Shown here in pieces: positions 11,316-19,365 of a DNA stretch of 64,000 nt (position 1 is the stretch's first letter; each line of letters begins with the position of its first letter). The DNA comes from Streptomyces endophytica (GTDB taxonomy: Bacteria; Actinomycetota; Actinomycetes; Streptomycetales; Streptomycetaceae), in NCBI RefSeq assembly GCF_026153355.1, contig NZ_CP110636.1, positions 4,030,001 to 4,094,000 of the forward strand, written 5' to 3'. The notes under the pieces were generated by a model. The model had not been told where the DNA came from. It worked only from the letters and a program-made list of their open reading frames with translations, and searched no databases. A program made the translations under genes and the position numbers.

Positions 11316-11891
11316 CTACGAACCGCTGCGTTCGGAAGTCGGGTAGCGGCGGCCCAGCTGGCGGGCCATCTCCCGGGCGGGGGCCGGCGCGGTCTGGGCC
11401 GGGGGAGCGGCCGACGGCCGGAAGTCGTGCACCGGTGGATGCCACGCCCCCAGGTCGATCCGCCGGTCGCTCAGCGGCAGCACCCACCGCGGGTCCGCGT
11501 GCACCCGCAGCACCTGTGCCTCGATCTGCGTCCACGCCCCGTCGGTCACCGTACGCTCGCCGACCCGGCGGGCCTCCAACTGCACCGGGCAGTGCGCCAG
11601 CCGGGGCGGCCGCACCAGCTCCGACGGCTCCGTCCACGGTGCGTCCGCCGAGGACGGCAGCGCCCCCGGTCCCTCTTCGGTCCCCGTTGCGTCCGGCGGC
11701 AGATTGAACACGACGTCCGGGCGCACCGCGAGGTTCCTGGCGGTACGCCCCCGGGTCGGCAGCCAGAGGCTCACGACCGGGCCGAGCTCCCACCGGATCC
11801 GCAGCTCGACCAGGACGAAGGTTCCGTCGTCGTTCTCCGTGGACAGCAGCGCCGGGGTGACCGAACTGCTCTTCTCCAGCGCGCCTCTCAT
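11316..11891 (-). CDS. Flavin reductase-like, FMN-binding split-barrel protein
   Basis: 191 residues. The body resembles the DIM6/NTAB flavin reductase-like family: an early beta segment TFVLVELRIRWELGPVVSLWL, then TRGRTARNLAVRPDVVFNLP where relatives bind FMN phosphate, then a barrel region ending in AQVLRVHADPRWVLP. A C-terminal Pro/Ala-rich tail of about 35 residues is not conserved in type. It likely reduces or binds flavin; the partner oxygenase, if any, is not in the window. It is transcribed divergently from an ArsR-type regulator 67 bp away, which probably controls it. Confidence 0.65.
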   Translation of the reverse strand: MRGALEKSSSVTPALLSTENDDGTFVLVELRIRWELGPVVSLWLPTRGRTARNLAVRPDVVFNLPPDATGTEEGPGALPSSADAPWTEPSELVRPPRLAHCPVQLEARRVGERTVTDGAWTQIEAQVLRVHADPRWVLPLSDRRIDLGAWHPPVHDFRPSAAPPAQTAPAPAREMARQLGRRYPTSERSGS

Positions 11892-11939
11892 GCCGTTGAG
11901 GATAGAAGCCGGATGGTTCGGCGCTCACCGAAATGTTAT

Positions 11940-11953
11940 CAGAGGTTACTCTG
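11940..11953. promoter_or_regulatory. Candidate ArsR operator in the divergent promoter
   Basis: Perfect inverted repeat CAGAG-GTTA-CTCTG lies between the divergent flavin reductase-like gene and the ArsR gene, just before the ArsR start. The short interval makes it a natural autoregulatory site; binding is inferred. Confidence 0.4.
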
Positions 11954-11958
11954 TGTAC

Positions 11959-12720
11959 ATGAAACGATGGGACGCCGATCAGGAAAAACTCGCGGAGACC
12001 CCCGATCTCGCCGCGCTCGCGGCGCTGCTCGCGGACCGCACCCGCGCCGCCATCTGCATGGCCCTGCTCGACGGCGGCACCTGGACCGCCGGAGAACTCG
12101 CCGAATACGCCGCGGTGGCACCCTCCACGACCACCGAGCACCTCAACCTCCTGGTCGCCGGCGGGCTGCTCGCCGAAGAACGCCAGGGGCGGCGTCGCTA
12201 CGTCCGCCTGGCCGGCCCGGACACCGCGGAAACCCTGGAGAACCTCGCCGGACTCGCCCCCTACCGCCCGGTCCCGATCCGCTCACTGGCCGAGGCCAAC
12301 CAGCGCCGGGCCCTGCACCACGCCCGTACCTGCTACGACCACATCGCCGGCGCCCTGGGCTGCGCCCTCGCCGAGGTGATGACCGAACGCGGCCTGCTGG
12401 CCCGGGAATACGGCCTGGTCCTCACCGCCGCCGGCGCCCACTGGCTGGCCGCCCTCGGCATCCCCGACACCGGCCCGTCCCTCGCCCACCGCGCCCACGT
12501 CCGTACGTGCCTCGACTGGACGGTGCGGCGCCCGCACCTCTCCGGTGCGCTCGGCGCCGCCCTCTACCGCCACACCCTGGAGCGCCGATGGATCGTCAAG
12601 TCCCCGACCACCCGCATCCTCAGCGTCACCGAAGCCGGCCGCACGGCCTTCCGCGACCGCCTCGGCCTCCCCGACGAGGCCCTCTCACCGTCCCTGACCT
12701 TCCCCGCACCGCGCGGCTGA
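11959..12720 (+). CDS. ArsR-family winged-helix transcriptional regulator
   Basis: 253 residues from ATG 11959; GTG 11953 is an in-frame alternative. The N-terminal winged helix spans about residues 12-75: LAALLADRTRAAICMALLDGG, then TAGELAEYAAVAPSTTTEHLNLLVAGGLL (helix-turn-helix), then EERQGRRRYVRLAG (wing). The C-terminal half (about 105-250) looks like a second winged-helix-type region with RWIVKSPTTRILSVTEAGR. No cysteine pair typical of metal-sensing ArsR proteins is evident, so it probably senses a small molecule or redox state. It is divergent from the flavin reductase-like gene. Confidence 0.8.
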   Translation: MKRWDADQEKLAETPDLAALAALLADRTRAAICMALLDGGTWTAGELAEYAAVAPSTTTEHLNLLVAGGLLAEERQGRRRYVRLAGPDTAETLENLAGLAPYRPVPIRSLAEANQRRALHHARTCYDHIAGALGCALAEVMTERGLLAREYGLVLTAAGAHWLAALGIPDTGPSLAHRAHVRTCLDWTVRRPHLSGALGAALYRHTLERRWIVKSPTTRILSVTEAGRTAFRDRLGLPDEALSPSLTFPAPRG

Positions 12721-12729
12721 CGGCCGCGG

Positions 12730-13284
12730 TCAGGCCCGGTCGTCGGATGCCCGGTCCCCGGAAGTCCGCTCGTCGGACGCCTGGTTGCCGGCTTCCCGGC
12801 TGTCCGACGACCCGTCGTCGCCGGTCATGAGACGGGCCGGGAAACCGCCGGTGGCGATCGGGCCCCAGCGCAGCGGGGTCACCCGGATCAGTGACTTGCC
12901 CTGCTTGCGCATCGCCTCGCGGTACTCGTCCCAGTCCGGGTGCTCACCGGCGATGTTGCGGTAGTACTCGACCAGCGGCTCGACCGACTCCGGCGCGTCG
13001 ATGACCTCCGCCTCCCCGTCGACCTGCACCCACGGGCCGTTCCACTCGTCGGACAGCACCAGCACGCTGGCCGACGCCACCCGCCGCAGGTTGCGGACCT
13101 TGGCCCGCTCCGGATACGTCGACATCACCAGCCGGCCGGAGTCGTCCACCCCGCAGGTCAGCGGCGACGCCTGCGGGGTGCCGTCGGAGCGGCGGGTGAG
13201 CAGGATCGCGCGGTGCCGGGGGCGGACGAACTCCAGCAGCTCGGGCAGGTCGACACGGGTGGTGGTGGCGAGGGAAGGGCTCAT
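12730..13284 (-). CDS. PPOX-class F420/FMN-dependent oxidoreductase
   Basis: 184 residues from the ATG at 13284. The split-barrel core starts RVDLPELLEFVRPRHRAILLTRRSDGTPQASPLTCGVD, the standard opening of PPOX-class proteins, and contains STYPERAKVRNLRRVASASVLVL, where the cofactor phosphate binds in relatives. WVQVDGEAEVIDAPESVEPLVEYYRNIAGEHPDW follows, as in F420-dependent actinobacterial members. The C-terminus ends in a low-complexity Ser/Asp/Arg tail after residue 150. The cofactor (F420 rather than FMN) is inferred from the family. It is convergent with the ArsR gene. Confidence 0.82.
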   Translation of the reverse strand: MSPSLATTTRVDLPELLEFVRPRHRAILLTRRSDGTPQASPLTCGVDDSGRLVMSTYPERAKVRNLRRVASASVLVLSDEWNGPWVQVDGEAEVIDAPESVEPLVEYYRNIAGEHPDWDEYREAMRKQGKSLIRVTPLRWGPIATGGFPARLMTGDDGSSDSREAGNQASDERTSGDRASDDRA

Positions 13285-13389
13285 ACGGGGAGGGTAGGCG
13301 CTGGAGCGCGCTCCAAGGCGCATGCCGCAGCGCCGTGCCTGTCGGCCCGTCGGCCCCGCCGGCCGGCCAGCCCTCGGACCCTTCTCCGG

Positions 13390-13881
13390 TCAGCCCTTCA
13401 GCAGTTGCTTGCCGGTGGCCGCGTCGACGACCTTGCGGTCACCGAGGGCGTCCTTCAGCCGTATCGTCACCTTGTCGGTGGCCAGCATCTCGGTGCACAT
13501 TCCCTTGGAGCTCTTGCGCTTGCCCCAGCCGGTGACGACCACGAGCCCCTTCGACTCGTGGCTGCGCGCGCCGAAGTGGGCGTCGCAGGGGCTGTGCCCG
13601 ACGGTCACGGTGATCTCCCGGGCCTTGCCGGCGTCCTTGGGCGGCTGGGCCTTCACCAGCGGCAGCAGCGCCTGCTGCCGGCCGTGCACCGGCGAGACCT
13701 TCGGCCAGTCCCGCACGATCTGGTCCGCCCGCTGCTCGAACGCGTCCGGCTTCTTCGGCGGCGGGGCGCTGCCGACCTTCTGCGGTTCCTTGCCGCAGCC
13801 GGACAGGGCCACGGCGCCGGACACCGCCAGCGCCAGCGCGGCGGTGAGCGTACGGGTGCGGGAGTGGGGGATTCCTCGCAT
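13390..13881 (-). CDS. Putative lipoprotein
   Basis: 163 residues. The signal peptide (Arg-rich start, then LTAALALAVSGAVALSGC) ends in a lipobox LSGC, so the mature protein should be lipid-anchored at Cys about 30. A Pro/Lys-rich spacer follows, then a compact domain with VTVGHSPCDAHFGARSHESKG and KGMCTEML, which gives two further cysteines that could form a disulfide. No enzyme motif is recognised. It stands between two genes with no obvious link. Confidence 0.7.
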   Translation of the reverse strand: MRGIPHSRTRTLTAALALAVSGAVALSGCGKEPQKVGSAPPPKKPDAFEQRADQIVRDWPKVSPVHGRQQALLPLVKAQPPKDAGKAREITVTVGHSPCDAHFGARSHESKGLVVVTGWGKRKSSKGMCTEMLATDKVTIRLKDALGDRKVVDAATGKQLLKG

Positions 13882-14077
13882 GACATGCCTCCTCGGTTCA
13901 CGGATGGGACGTAGCGCACGCAAGACCGGTTCCGGCCGGATTTCGCCGGCCCTGGTCACGCGCGCGCCCCGCCCCGATCCGCGGTGCCACGCCCGTGCCC
14001 GTCCGTTCGCCGTTCGCTCAATCCGCCCACGGCGCAATCCGGCGACCGGTGCCGCGCCCCGCGGTTAGCGTCCGGCC

Positions 14078-14812
14078 ATGGACCCTCTCACCCGTATCAG
14101 CCGTGCCGTCTGGCAACTCCCCTTCCCCACCGGGCACGTTTACCTCGTCGCGCTGCCCGACGACGGGTTCGCCCTGGTCGACACCGGCGTCCCCGGTTCC
14201 GCGCCGGCCGTTCTCGACGCGCTCGCCCGGCTCGGCGGCCGCCCGGACCGGCTGCGGCAGATCGTGCTCACCCACCACCACGTGGACCACATGGGTTCCG
14301 CCGCCGACCTCGTCGAGGCCACCGGGGCCGAGGTGCTGGCCGGCGCGCCGGACGCCCCCTACGTCCGCGGCACCGCCGCCGAGCCCGCGCCCGTCCTCAC
14401 CGAGGCCGAACGCCGGCTGCACGAAGGAGTGATGGCCGGCTTCGCGGCCGCCGGCGTCCCGCCGCTGCGGCACCTCGCCGTCGACCGGGAACTCCACGAC
14501 GGCGACACCCTCGACGGCTGGCCGGAGCCGGTCCGGGTGCTCGCGGTCCCCGGTCACACGCCCGGCGGGATCGCCCTGCATCTGCCCGCGAGCGGGCTGC
14601 TGTTCCCCGGGGACGTCATCGGCGCCTCCCCGGACGGCGACCGTGCCGTGCTCGGGCCGTTCAACGTCTCGCGGGAGCAGGCCGAGGCCTCCTTCCGGCG
14701 GCTGGCCGCGCTCGACGACGTCGGGACGGTGTGTGTGGCGCACGGCGGGCCGATCCGGGAGAACGCCCGGGCGGTGCTGGCCGCGGCCACCCCGGAGGCG
14801 GACTGGCGGTAG
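14078..14812 (+). CDS. MBL-fold metallo-hydrolase
   Basis: 244 residues. The metallo-beta-lactamase fold is shown by the zinc motif LTHHHVDHMG (HxHxDH, about residues 66-75), a third metal His in VPGHTPGGIALHL, the bridging Asp in LLFPGDVIG and the last His in VAHGGPI. It is probably a broad hydrolase of the glyoxalase II/lactonase type; the substrate cannot be told. The ATG is 6-7 bases downstream of a weak GCGGTTAGCG context, so leaderless or weak initiation is possible. Confidence 0.85.
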   Translation: MDPLTRISRAVWQLPFPTGHVYLVALPDDGFALVDTGVPGSAPAVLDALARLGGRPDRLRQIVLTHHHVDHMGSAADLVEATGAEVLAGAPDAPYVRGTAAEPAPVLTEAERRLHEGVMAGFAAAGVPPLRHLAVDRELHDGDTLDGWPEPVRVLAVPGHTPGGIALHLPASGLLFPGDVIGASPDGDRAVLGPFNVSREQAEASFRRLAALDDVGTVCVAHGGPIRENARAVLAAATPEADWR

Positions 14813-14849
14813 CCGCACCACCGGCCCGTGCCGCACCCGGCGCCGCCCC

Positions 14850-15892
14850 TCACCCCGACTCCCGCGCCTCGACCCGGAACGTGCCCAGCCGATGGACCGC
14901 GGAGGCCCGGTCCGGGTCGCGGATCAGCGCCGCGACCAGGGCGGCGATCCGGTCCGGCGGGGTGATCTCGGCGCGGACGCTGGTCAGCCGGGGACGCAGC
15001 AGCCGGGCCAGCAGCAGATCGTCCGCGCCGACCACGCCGATCTCGTCCGGCCCGGTGCCGACGGTGTGCCCGGCGTCCTGCAGGGCCCGCATCAGCAGCA
15101 TCGCGTACTCGTCGTTGTAGGCGAACACCCCGTCCAATCCCAGCCCGGGCCAGCGGGCCGCCAGCCGGGCCGCGGACTCCTCGGTCGGTTCCAGGTCGAG
15201 CGGACGCACCTCGGTGCCGGGCCGGCCGGCCGCCGCCTCCCGCACGCCCGCCAGGCGCGGCCCGGCGAAGTCCGCCAGGCCCGGATCGGCGGGCCGGACC
15301 ACCCCGATCCGGCGCCGGCCGCCGGCCAGCAGGTGCCCGCCCGCCCGCAGCCCGGCCTCCCGCTGGTCGAGCAGCAGGGCATGGGCGCCGGGCGGCGCGG
15401 ACGGCCCGTGGGTGAGGACCGCGGCGGTGCCCGCGCGGTGCAGCAGGTCGACCGCGGCGGCGTCCAACGGCGGGCCGTGCAGCGCCAGTACGGCGGCCGG
15501 CCGCAGTTCGGCCCAGGCGCGGGCGGCCGCCATCGGCGGGGCGGCGGGCGCGCCGTGCAGCACGCCGGTGTAGCCGAGGCCGTGCAGCGCGGTCTGGAAA
15601 CCGGCCAGGAAGCGGGTGAAGAGCGGACCGAAGGCCGGGACGGTGTCGGCGGGGGCGGCCAGCAGCACGATGCTGCCCCGCCCGGCCCGCAGGGTCCGTG
15701 CCGCGGCGTGCGGCACGTACCCCAGCTCCTCGGCGGCGGCCCGGACCCTGGCCTGGGTGCGGGCCCCGACCCGGCCTTCGGCCTGGCCGTTCAGGACGTA
15801 CGAGACCGTCGCGCGCGAGACCCCGGCGAGCCGGGCAACGGCCGCGCTGGTCGGGGAGTCGGGGTGGCCCGGGGGCCGGCTGGGTCAGTCAT
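14850..15892 (-). CDS. LacI-family transcriptional regulator
   Basis: About 348 residues once one C is restored near 15865 (five-C run). The N-terminal headpiece reads AAVARLAGVSRATVSYVLNG, a textbook LacI helix-turn-helix and hinge, then RVRAAAEELGYVPHAAARTL. The effector domain is a periplasmic-binding-protein fold with GRRRIGVVRP and GVFAYNDEYAMLLMRALQDAG. A sugar or nucleoside is the expected ligand. It is divergent from an alpha/beta hydrolase gene; a perfect 12-bp palindrome between them is a likely operator. Confidence 0.88.
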
Positions 15893-15960
15893 CCTGCGGG
15901 GCATCCTCGCACAGGGGTTTTGCCCGGCGGGCCCGGGCGCGGCTGGTTCCCCGCCCCTCC

Positions 15961-15972
15961 TTACACGTGTAA
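15961..15972. promoter_or_regulatory. Palindrome TTACACGTGTAA, candidate LacI-type operator
   Basis: Perfect 12-bp palindrome with central CG, the arrangement favoured by LacI-family proteins. It lies between the divergent LacI regulator (start 15892) and hydrolase (start 16058) genes. The regulatory role is inferred from position and symmetry. Confidence 0.5.
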
Positions 15973-16057
15973 CGTCGGCCGGGTGCGCCCCGGCCGGGGA
16001 GAGCCGGCCCGGGGCGCCGCCCACCGGAGCGCGGACGTACGGGAGAGAGGTACGGGT

Positions 16058-16753
16058 ATGCAGCTGCACACCCACGAATGGGGCGCCGGCGGCCGGACCG
16101 CGGTGCTGGTCCACGGAATGATGTCCGACCACCGCACCTGGCACCGGGTCGGCCCGGCGCTCGCCGACCGGGGCTACCGGGTGCTCGCCGTCGACCTCCG
16201 CGGCCACGGCCGCAGTCCGCGCGGGGAGTACGGCGCCGAACTCTTCGCCGAGGACCTCGTGGAGACCCTGCCCGCCGCGCCCGAGGTCGTCATCGGGCAC
16301 TCCCTGGGCGGCCTCGCGCTCTCGCTGGCCGTGGAGCGGCTGCAGCCGCGGCGCGCGGTCTACTGCGATCCGGCCTGGTCACTGGGCCGCACCGGGCAGC
16401 CCGTCGACCCGGCCGTGTTCCTGCCGTTCAAGAACGCCGACCGGGCGATGGTGCGCGGCTTCAACCCGCGCTGGTCCGACGCCGACGTCGACATCGAACT
16501 GGCCACGCTCGCCGACTGGGACACCGCGACCGCGCTCGCGCTGTCCGGCGAACACCGCACGGACCGCACGCCGGAGAAGCCGGTCGTCCCCTCGCTGGTG
16601 CAGATCGCGGGGGAGGGGTTCCTCTTCACCGACGAGGCGGCCGCCGAACTCACCCGGCGCGGCTTCGAGGTCCGTACCGTGCCCGGCGCCGGCCACACCA
16701 TCCACCGCGACGACTTCGAGGGCTTCCTGACGGGGCTGGAGGGCTGGGTCTAG
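16058..16753 (+). CDS. Alpha/beta-hydrolase
   Basis: 231 residues. The fold begins TAVLVHGMMSDHRTW (oxyanion HG), continues VLAVDLRGHGRSPRG, and has the nucleophile elbow VIGHSLGGLAL (Ser near residue 82). The catalytic His is in VPGAGHTIHRDDF close to the C-terminus. RBS GGGAGAGAGG precedes the ATG. It is likely an esterase or C-C hydrolase; no substrate is indicated. It is probably controlled by the divergent LacI regulator through the palindrome at 15961. Confidence 0.85.
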   Translation: MQLHTHEWGAGGRTAVLVHGMMSDHRTWHRVGPALADRGYRVLAVDLRGHGRSPRGEYGAELFAEDLVETLPAAPEVVIGHSLGGLALSLAVERLQPRRAVYCDPAWSLGRTGQPVDPAVFLPFKNADRAMVRGFNPRWSDADVDIELATLADWDTATALALSGEHRTDRTPEKPVVPSLVQIAGEGFLFTDEAAAELTRRGFEVRTVPGAGHTIHRDDFEGFLTGLEGWV

Positions 16754-16786
16754 CCCGCCCGGGCCACCAGGCCGCCTGGTCAGGCG

Positions 16787-17688
16787 TCAGGTGTCGCAGT
16801 CCAGCAGCGTCTTGCACAGCCCGCACCGCGCCTGCAGCCGCCCCCGTACCGGCAGGCGCAGACGCTGGTGGCAGGCGGGGCAGGGGAACGACACCCGCAG
16901 CGGGGCCGGGCCCTCGACGGTGTAGTCGTCCCCGCCCGGCCCGGACGGCCGGCCGGAGTGCCCGGGATCCCGGGCCGCCCGCCGGTCCTTGGCGTAGCGG
17001 AGCCGGGCGGCCCACCCGGCGGCGGCCAGCGGCGGCCGCCGCAGGTCCTGCCGGGCCCGCGCCGCGCCCGCGGTGTACGCGTCGTACGCCTGCGGGCTGG
17101 TGAACCACGGCGCCGGGTCCTCCCCGAAGAACGCGGCCCGTTTGGCGAGCACATAGCCGAACTCCTCCGGCGTCAGATAGCCGAGCTTCTGCGAGGACGG
17201 GCCGTGCTCGCGGTAGGCGTCCAGCAGCAGCCAGCCCGCGCCGAGGTAGGTGGTGGCGGTGTCGGTGAGGATCTCGTTGTCGCGGGTGCCGGGGAACGAC
17301 AGGTCCAGGCGGTGCAGGTAGACGTGCATCACCTCGTGGGCCAGCGCGGCGCCGATGTCCTTGCGGTGGCCGCGGAAGCGGTCGTTGAGCTCGATGAAGT
17401 ACTCGGGCCCCGCGGTCAGTTCGACGTTCGCGGCGTGCTCCATCTCCCGGAAGCTCACCACGATCCGCGCGTCGGGCAGATGCAGCTGCCGCACCAGTGC
17501 GCGGGCGATCCGCTGGGCGCCGAGATGCAGGTCCTCGGTGTCGTCGAAGGCCACGTCGACCGGCAGCACGCTGGTGCCGAAGGTGCTCACCGTGTCGTAC
17601 GACAGCCGGGTGAACAGCGCGTGCACGGCCGAACGGACCGTGTCGAGGTGGGATAGCCGTGCTCGATGCCGCGGTCACCGGTCGTCAT
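16787..17688 (-). CDS. HExxH metalloprotein with C-terminal zinc ribbon
   Basis: About 300 residues after restoring one C near 17653, which joins MTTGDRGIEHGYP to HLDTVRSAVHALFTRL. The central LAHEVMHVYLH carries an HExxH zinc-protease motif, preceded by IELNDRFRGHRKDIGAA and followed by DNEILTDTATTYLGAGWLL, where a downstream Glu/Asp could be the third ligand. The end has CPACH and CGLCK, a rubredoxin-like zinc ribbon. No signal peptide is seen, so it is cytosolic. I do not recognise a named family; peptidase activity is inferred. Confidence 0.6.
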
Positions 17689-17951
17689 CCGGCCACTGTA
17701 CGGCGCCGCCGGGAATGTCCGGTACGGCCCTCGGGGCGTGGCTGCCGCGGGAGTTGGCCGGATGCGCACCCTTGTCACCCCGATCTGACACTCCGGATAA
17801 TCACAGGGCGCTCCACGGACTCATCCCCCACTGGGTCCGGACGCCAAGCGGCGGGCCGTCGTCCTCCACATTGATCCTTCGACGGCCACCTGGGCTCCGG
17901 TGTTGGCATGGGCTCGTCAGCGACGTGCAACCCCCCACGAAAGGAAGCCCG

Positions 17952-18761
17952 TTGCGCAGCTACCGGAAGCTCCTCACGAGAACCACCGCCCTCGGCGCGG
18001 TCGCCCTGGCGGCCTTCAGCCTCCAGCCCGGCACCGCCTCCGCCGCCCCCGCACCCGACCCGTCCGGCTCCGTGCACACCAAGGTCGTCGGCGGCACCAA
18101 GGCCGACCAGGGTGAATTCCCCTTCATGGTCCGGCTGTCGATGGGCTGCGGCGGCGCCCTCTACGCCAAGGACATCGTGCTGACCGCGGCGCACTGCGTC
18201 GACAAAAGCGGTGACAACACCTCCATCACCGCCACCGCCGGCGTGGTGGACCTCCAGGACTCCGCCGCCGTCAAGGTCAACTCCACCAAGGTGCTGCAGG
18301 CCCCCGGCTACAACGGCAAGGGCAAGGACTGGGCGCTGATCAAGCTCGCCAAGCCGATAGACCAGCCCACCCTGAAGATCGCCGAGGACACCAAGCTCAA
18401 CAACGGCGACTTCACCATCGCCGGCTGGGGCGCCGACAAGGAGGGCGGCGACCAGCAGCGCTACCTGCTCAAGGCGACCGTCCCGTTCGTCGACGACGCC
18501 ACCTGCCAGAAGGCGTACGGCGACCAGCTCACGCCCGGCGACGAGATCTGCGCCGGCAAGCTGGACACCGGCGGCATCGACACCTGCCAGGGCGACTCCG
18601 GCGGCCCGATGTTCCGCAAGGACGACGCCGGCCAGTGGCTCCAGGTCGGCATCGTCTCCTGGGGCGAGGGCTGCGCACGGCCCGGCAAGCCCGGCGTCTA
18701 CTCCGAGGTGAGCACCTTCGCCGCGGACATCAAGAAGGCCGCGGGCCAGCTCGGCGGCTGA
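17952..18761 (+). CDS. Secreted trypsin-like serine protease
   Basis: 269 residues from TTG 17952, placed by AAAGGA at 17938-17943 and a good signal peptide (Arg/Lys start, LGAVALAAFSLQPGTASA, cleavage before AP). A short propeptide leads to the mature start VVGGTKADQGEFPFMVRLS, as in Streptomyces griseus trypsin. The catalytic His is in LTAAHCVD, Asp in KDWALIKL and Ser in CQGDSGGPMF. The Asp at the base of the specificity pocket is in GIDTCQGDSGG, giving Lys/Arg preference. Cysteines pair as in trypsins. A perfect hairpin terminator follows. Confidence 0.95.
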   Translation: MRSYRKLLTRTTALGAVALAAFSLQPGTASAAPAPDPSGSVHTKVVGGTKADQGEFPFMVRLSMGCGGALYAKDIVLTAAHCVDKSGDNTSITATAGVVDLQDSAAVKVNSTKVLQAPGYNGKGKDWALIKLAKPIDQPTLKIAEDTKLNNGDFTIAGWGADKEGGDQQRYLLKATVPFVDDATCQKAYGDQLTPGDEICAGKLDTGGIDTCQGDSGGPMFRKDDAGQWLQVGIVSWGEGCARPGKPGVYSEVSTFAADIKKAAGQLGG

Positions 18762-18786
18762 CCCCGCCCCTGCACCACCCACGCAC

Positions 18787-18819
18787 CGAAGGGCCCGGGA
18801 GCCGCTCCCGGGCCCTTCG
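18787..18819 (+). terminator. Terminator after the trypsin gene
   Basis: Perfect 15-bp inverted repeat (CGAAGGGCCCGGGAG at 18787-18801, complement 18805-18819) with a 3-nt loop. Confidence 0.75.
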
Positions 18820-18975
18820 CCGCGCCCGGACGCCCGGGACCTCGGTCCCCGCCCGCCGGGACCTTCGTCCCGCCCCGCCCGGGACCGAGCGCACCCCTCC
18901 GGCCGGGCCTTGTGCCGCCGCCGATGACCGTAGGACCCATGGGCGGGCGGCGCCCGGCTGCCTAGCGTGAACGGC

Positions 18976-19200
18976 ATGCCCACCGACCCCCGCACCCGGC
19001 CCCCGGGCCCCGACCGCGACCCCGACCGCGACCGCGACCGCGACCGCGACCGCGACCGCCGCGCCACCGTCCTCGCCGCCGTCCTCCTCGCCGCGTCCGC
19101 CGCCGCCCTGGCCTACGTCCTGCTCGGCGGCCACCACGGCCCCGTCGAATGCCCCGCCGGCACCGCCCACCCCGCCCGGCCGCCCGCCGCCCCGCGCTGA
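18976..19200 (+). CDS. Small single-pass membrane protein with Asp-Arg repeat
   Basis: 74 residues, unrecognised. A Pro/Arg/Asp start contains an alternating DRDRDRDRDRDR run encoded by a GACCGC hexanucleotide repeat. One hydrophobic segment follows, TVLAAVLLAASAAALAYVLLGG, then a short Pro-rich tail with one Cys. An ATG nine bases upstream (18967) is an alternative start. Codon bias and the clean membrane segment support a real gene; its role is unknown. Confidence 0.5.
   Translation: MPTDPRTRPPGPDRDPDRDRDRDRDRDRRATVLAAVLLAASAAALAYVLLGGHHGPVECPAGTAHPARPPAAPR
19012..19059 (+). repeat. GACCGC hexanucleotide tandem repeat inside a coding region
   Basis: About seven copies of GACCGC, with one GACCCC variant, encode the Asp-Arg run of the small membrane protein. 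Copy number could vary by slippage without shifting the frame, since the unit is two codons. Confidence 0.75.
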
Positions 19201-19365
19201 GCCGCCACCCCGGACCGCCCGCCGGCCCCGACCACCCCGGTCCGCAACCCGCCCCTCCGCCACATCTGTCCAACACCTCCCCCTCCTTTGTCCATAGGCG
19301 CACCCCCCGCGCCCGCAGCACGCTGTCCGCCGACAGGAAGTGCCGCCCGAAGGAGGACAGCGCGC

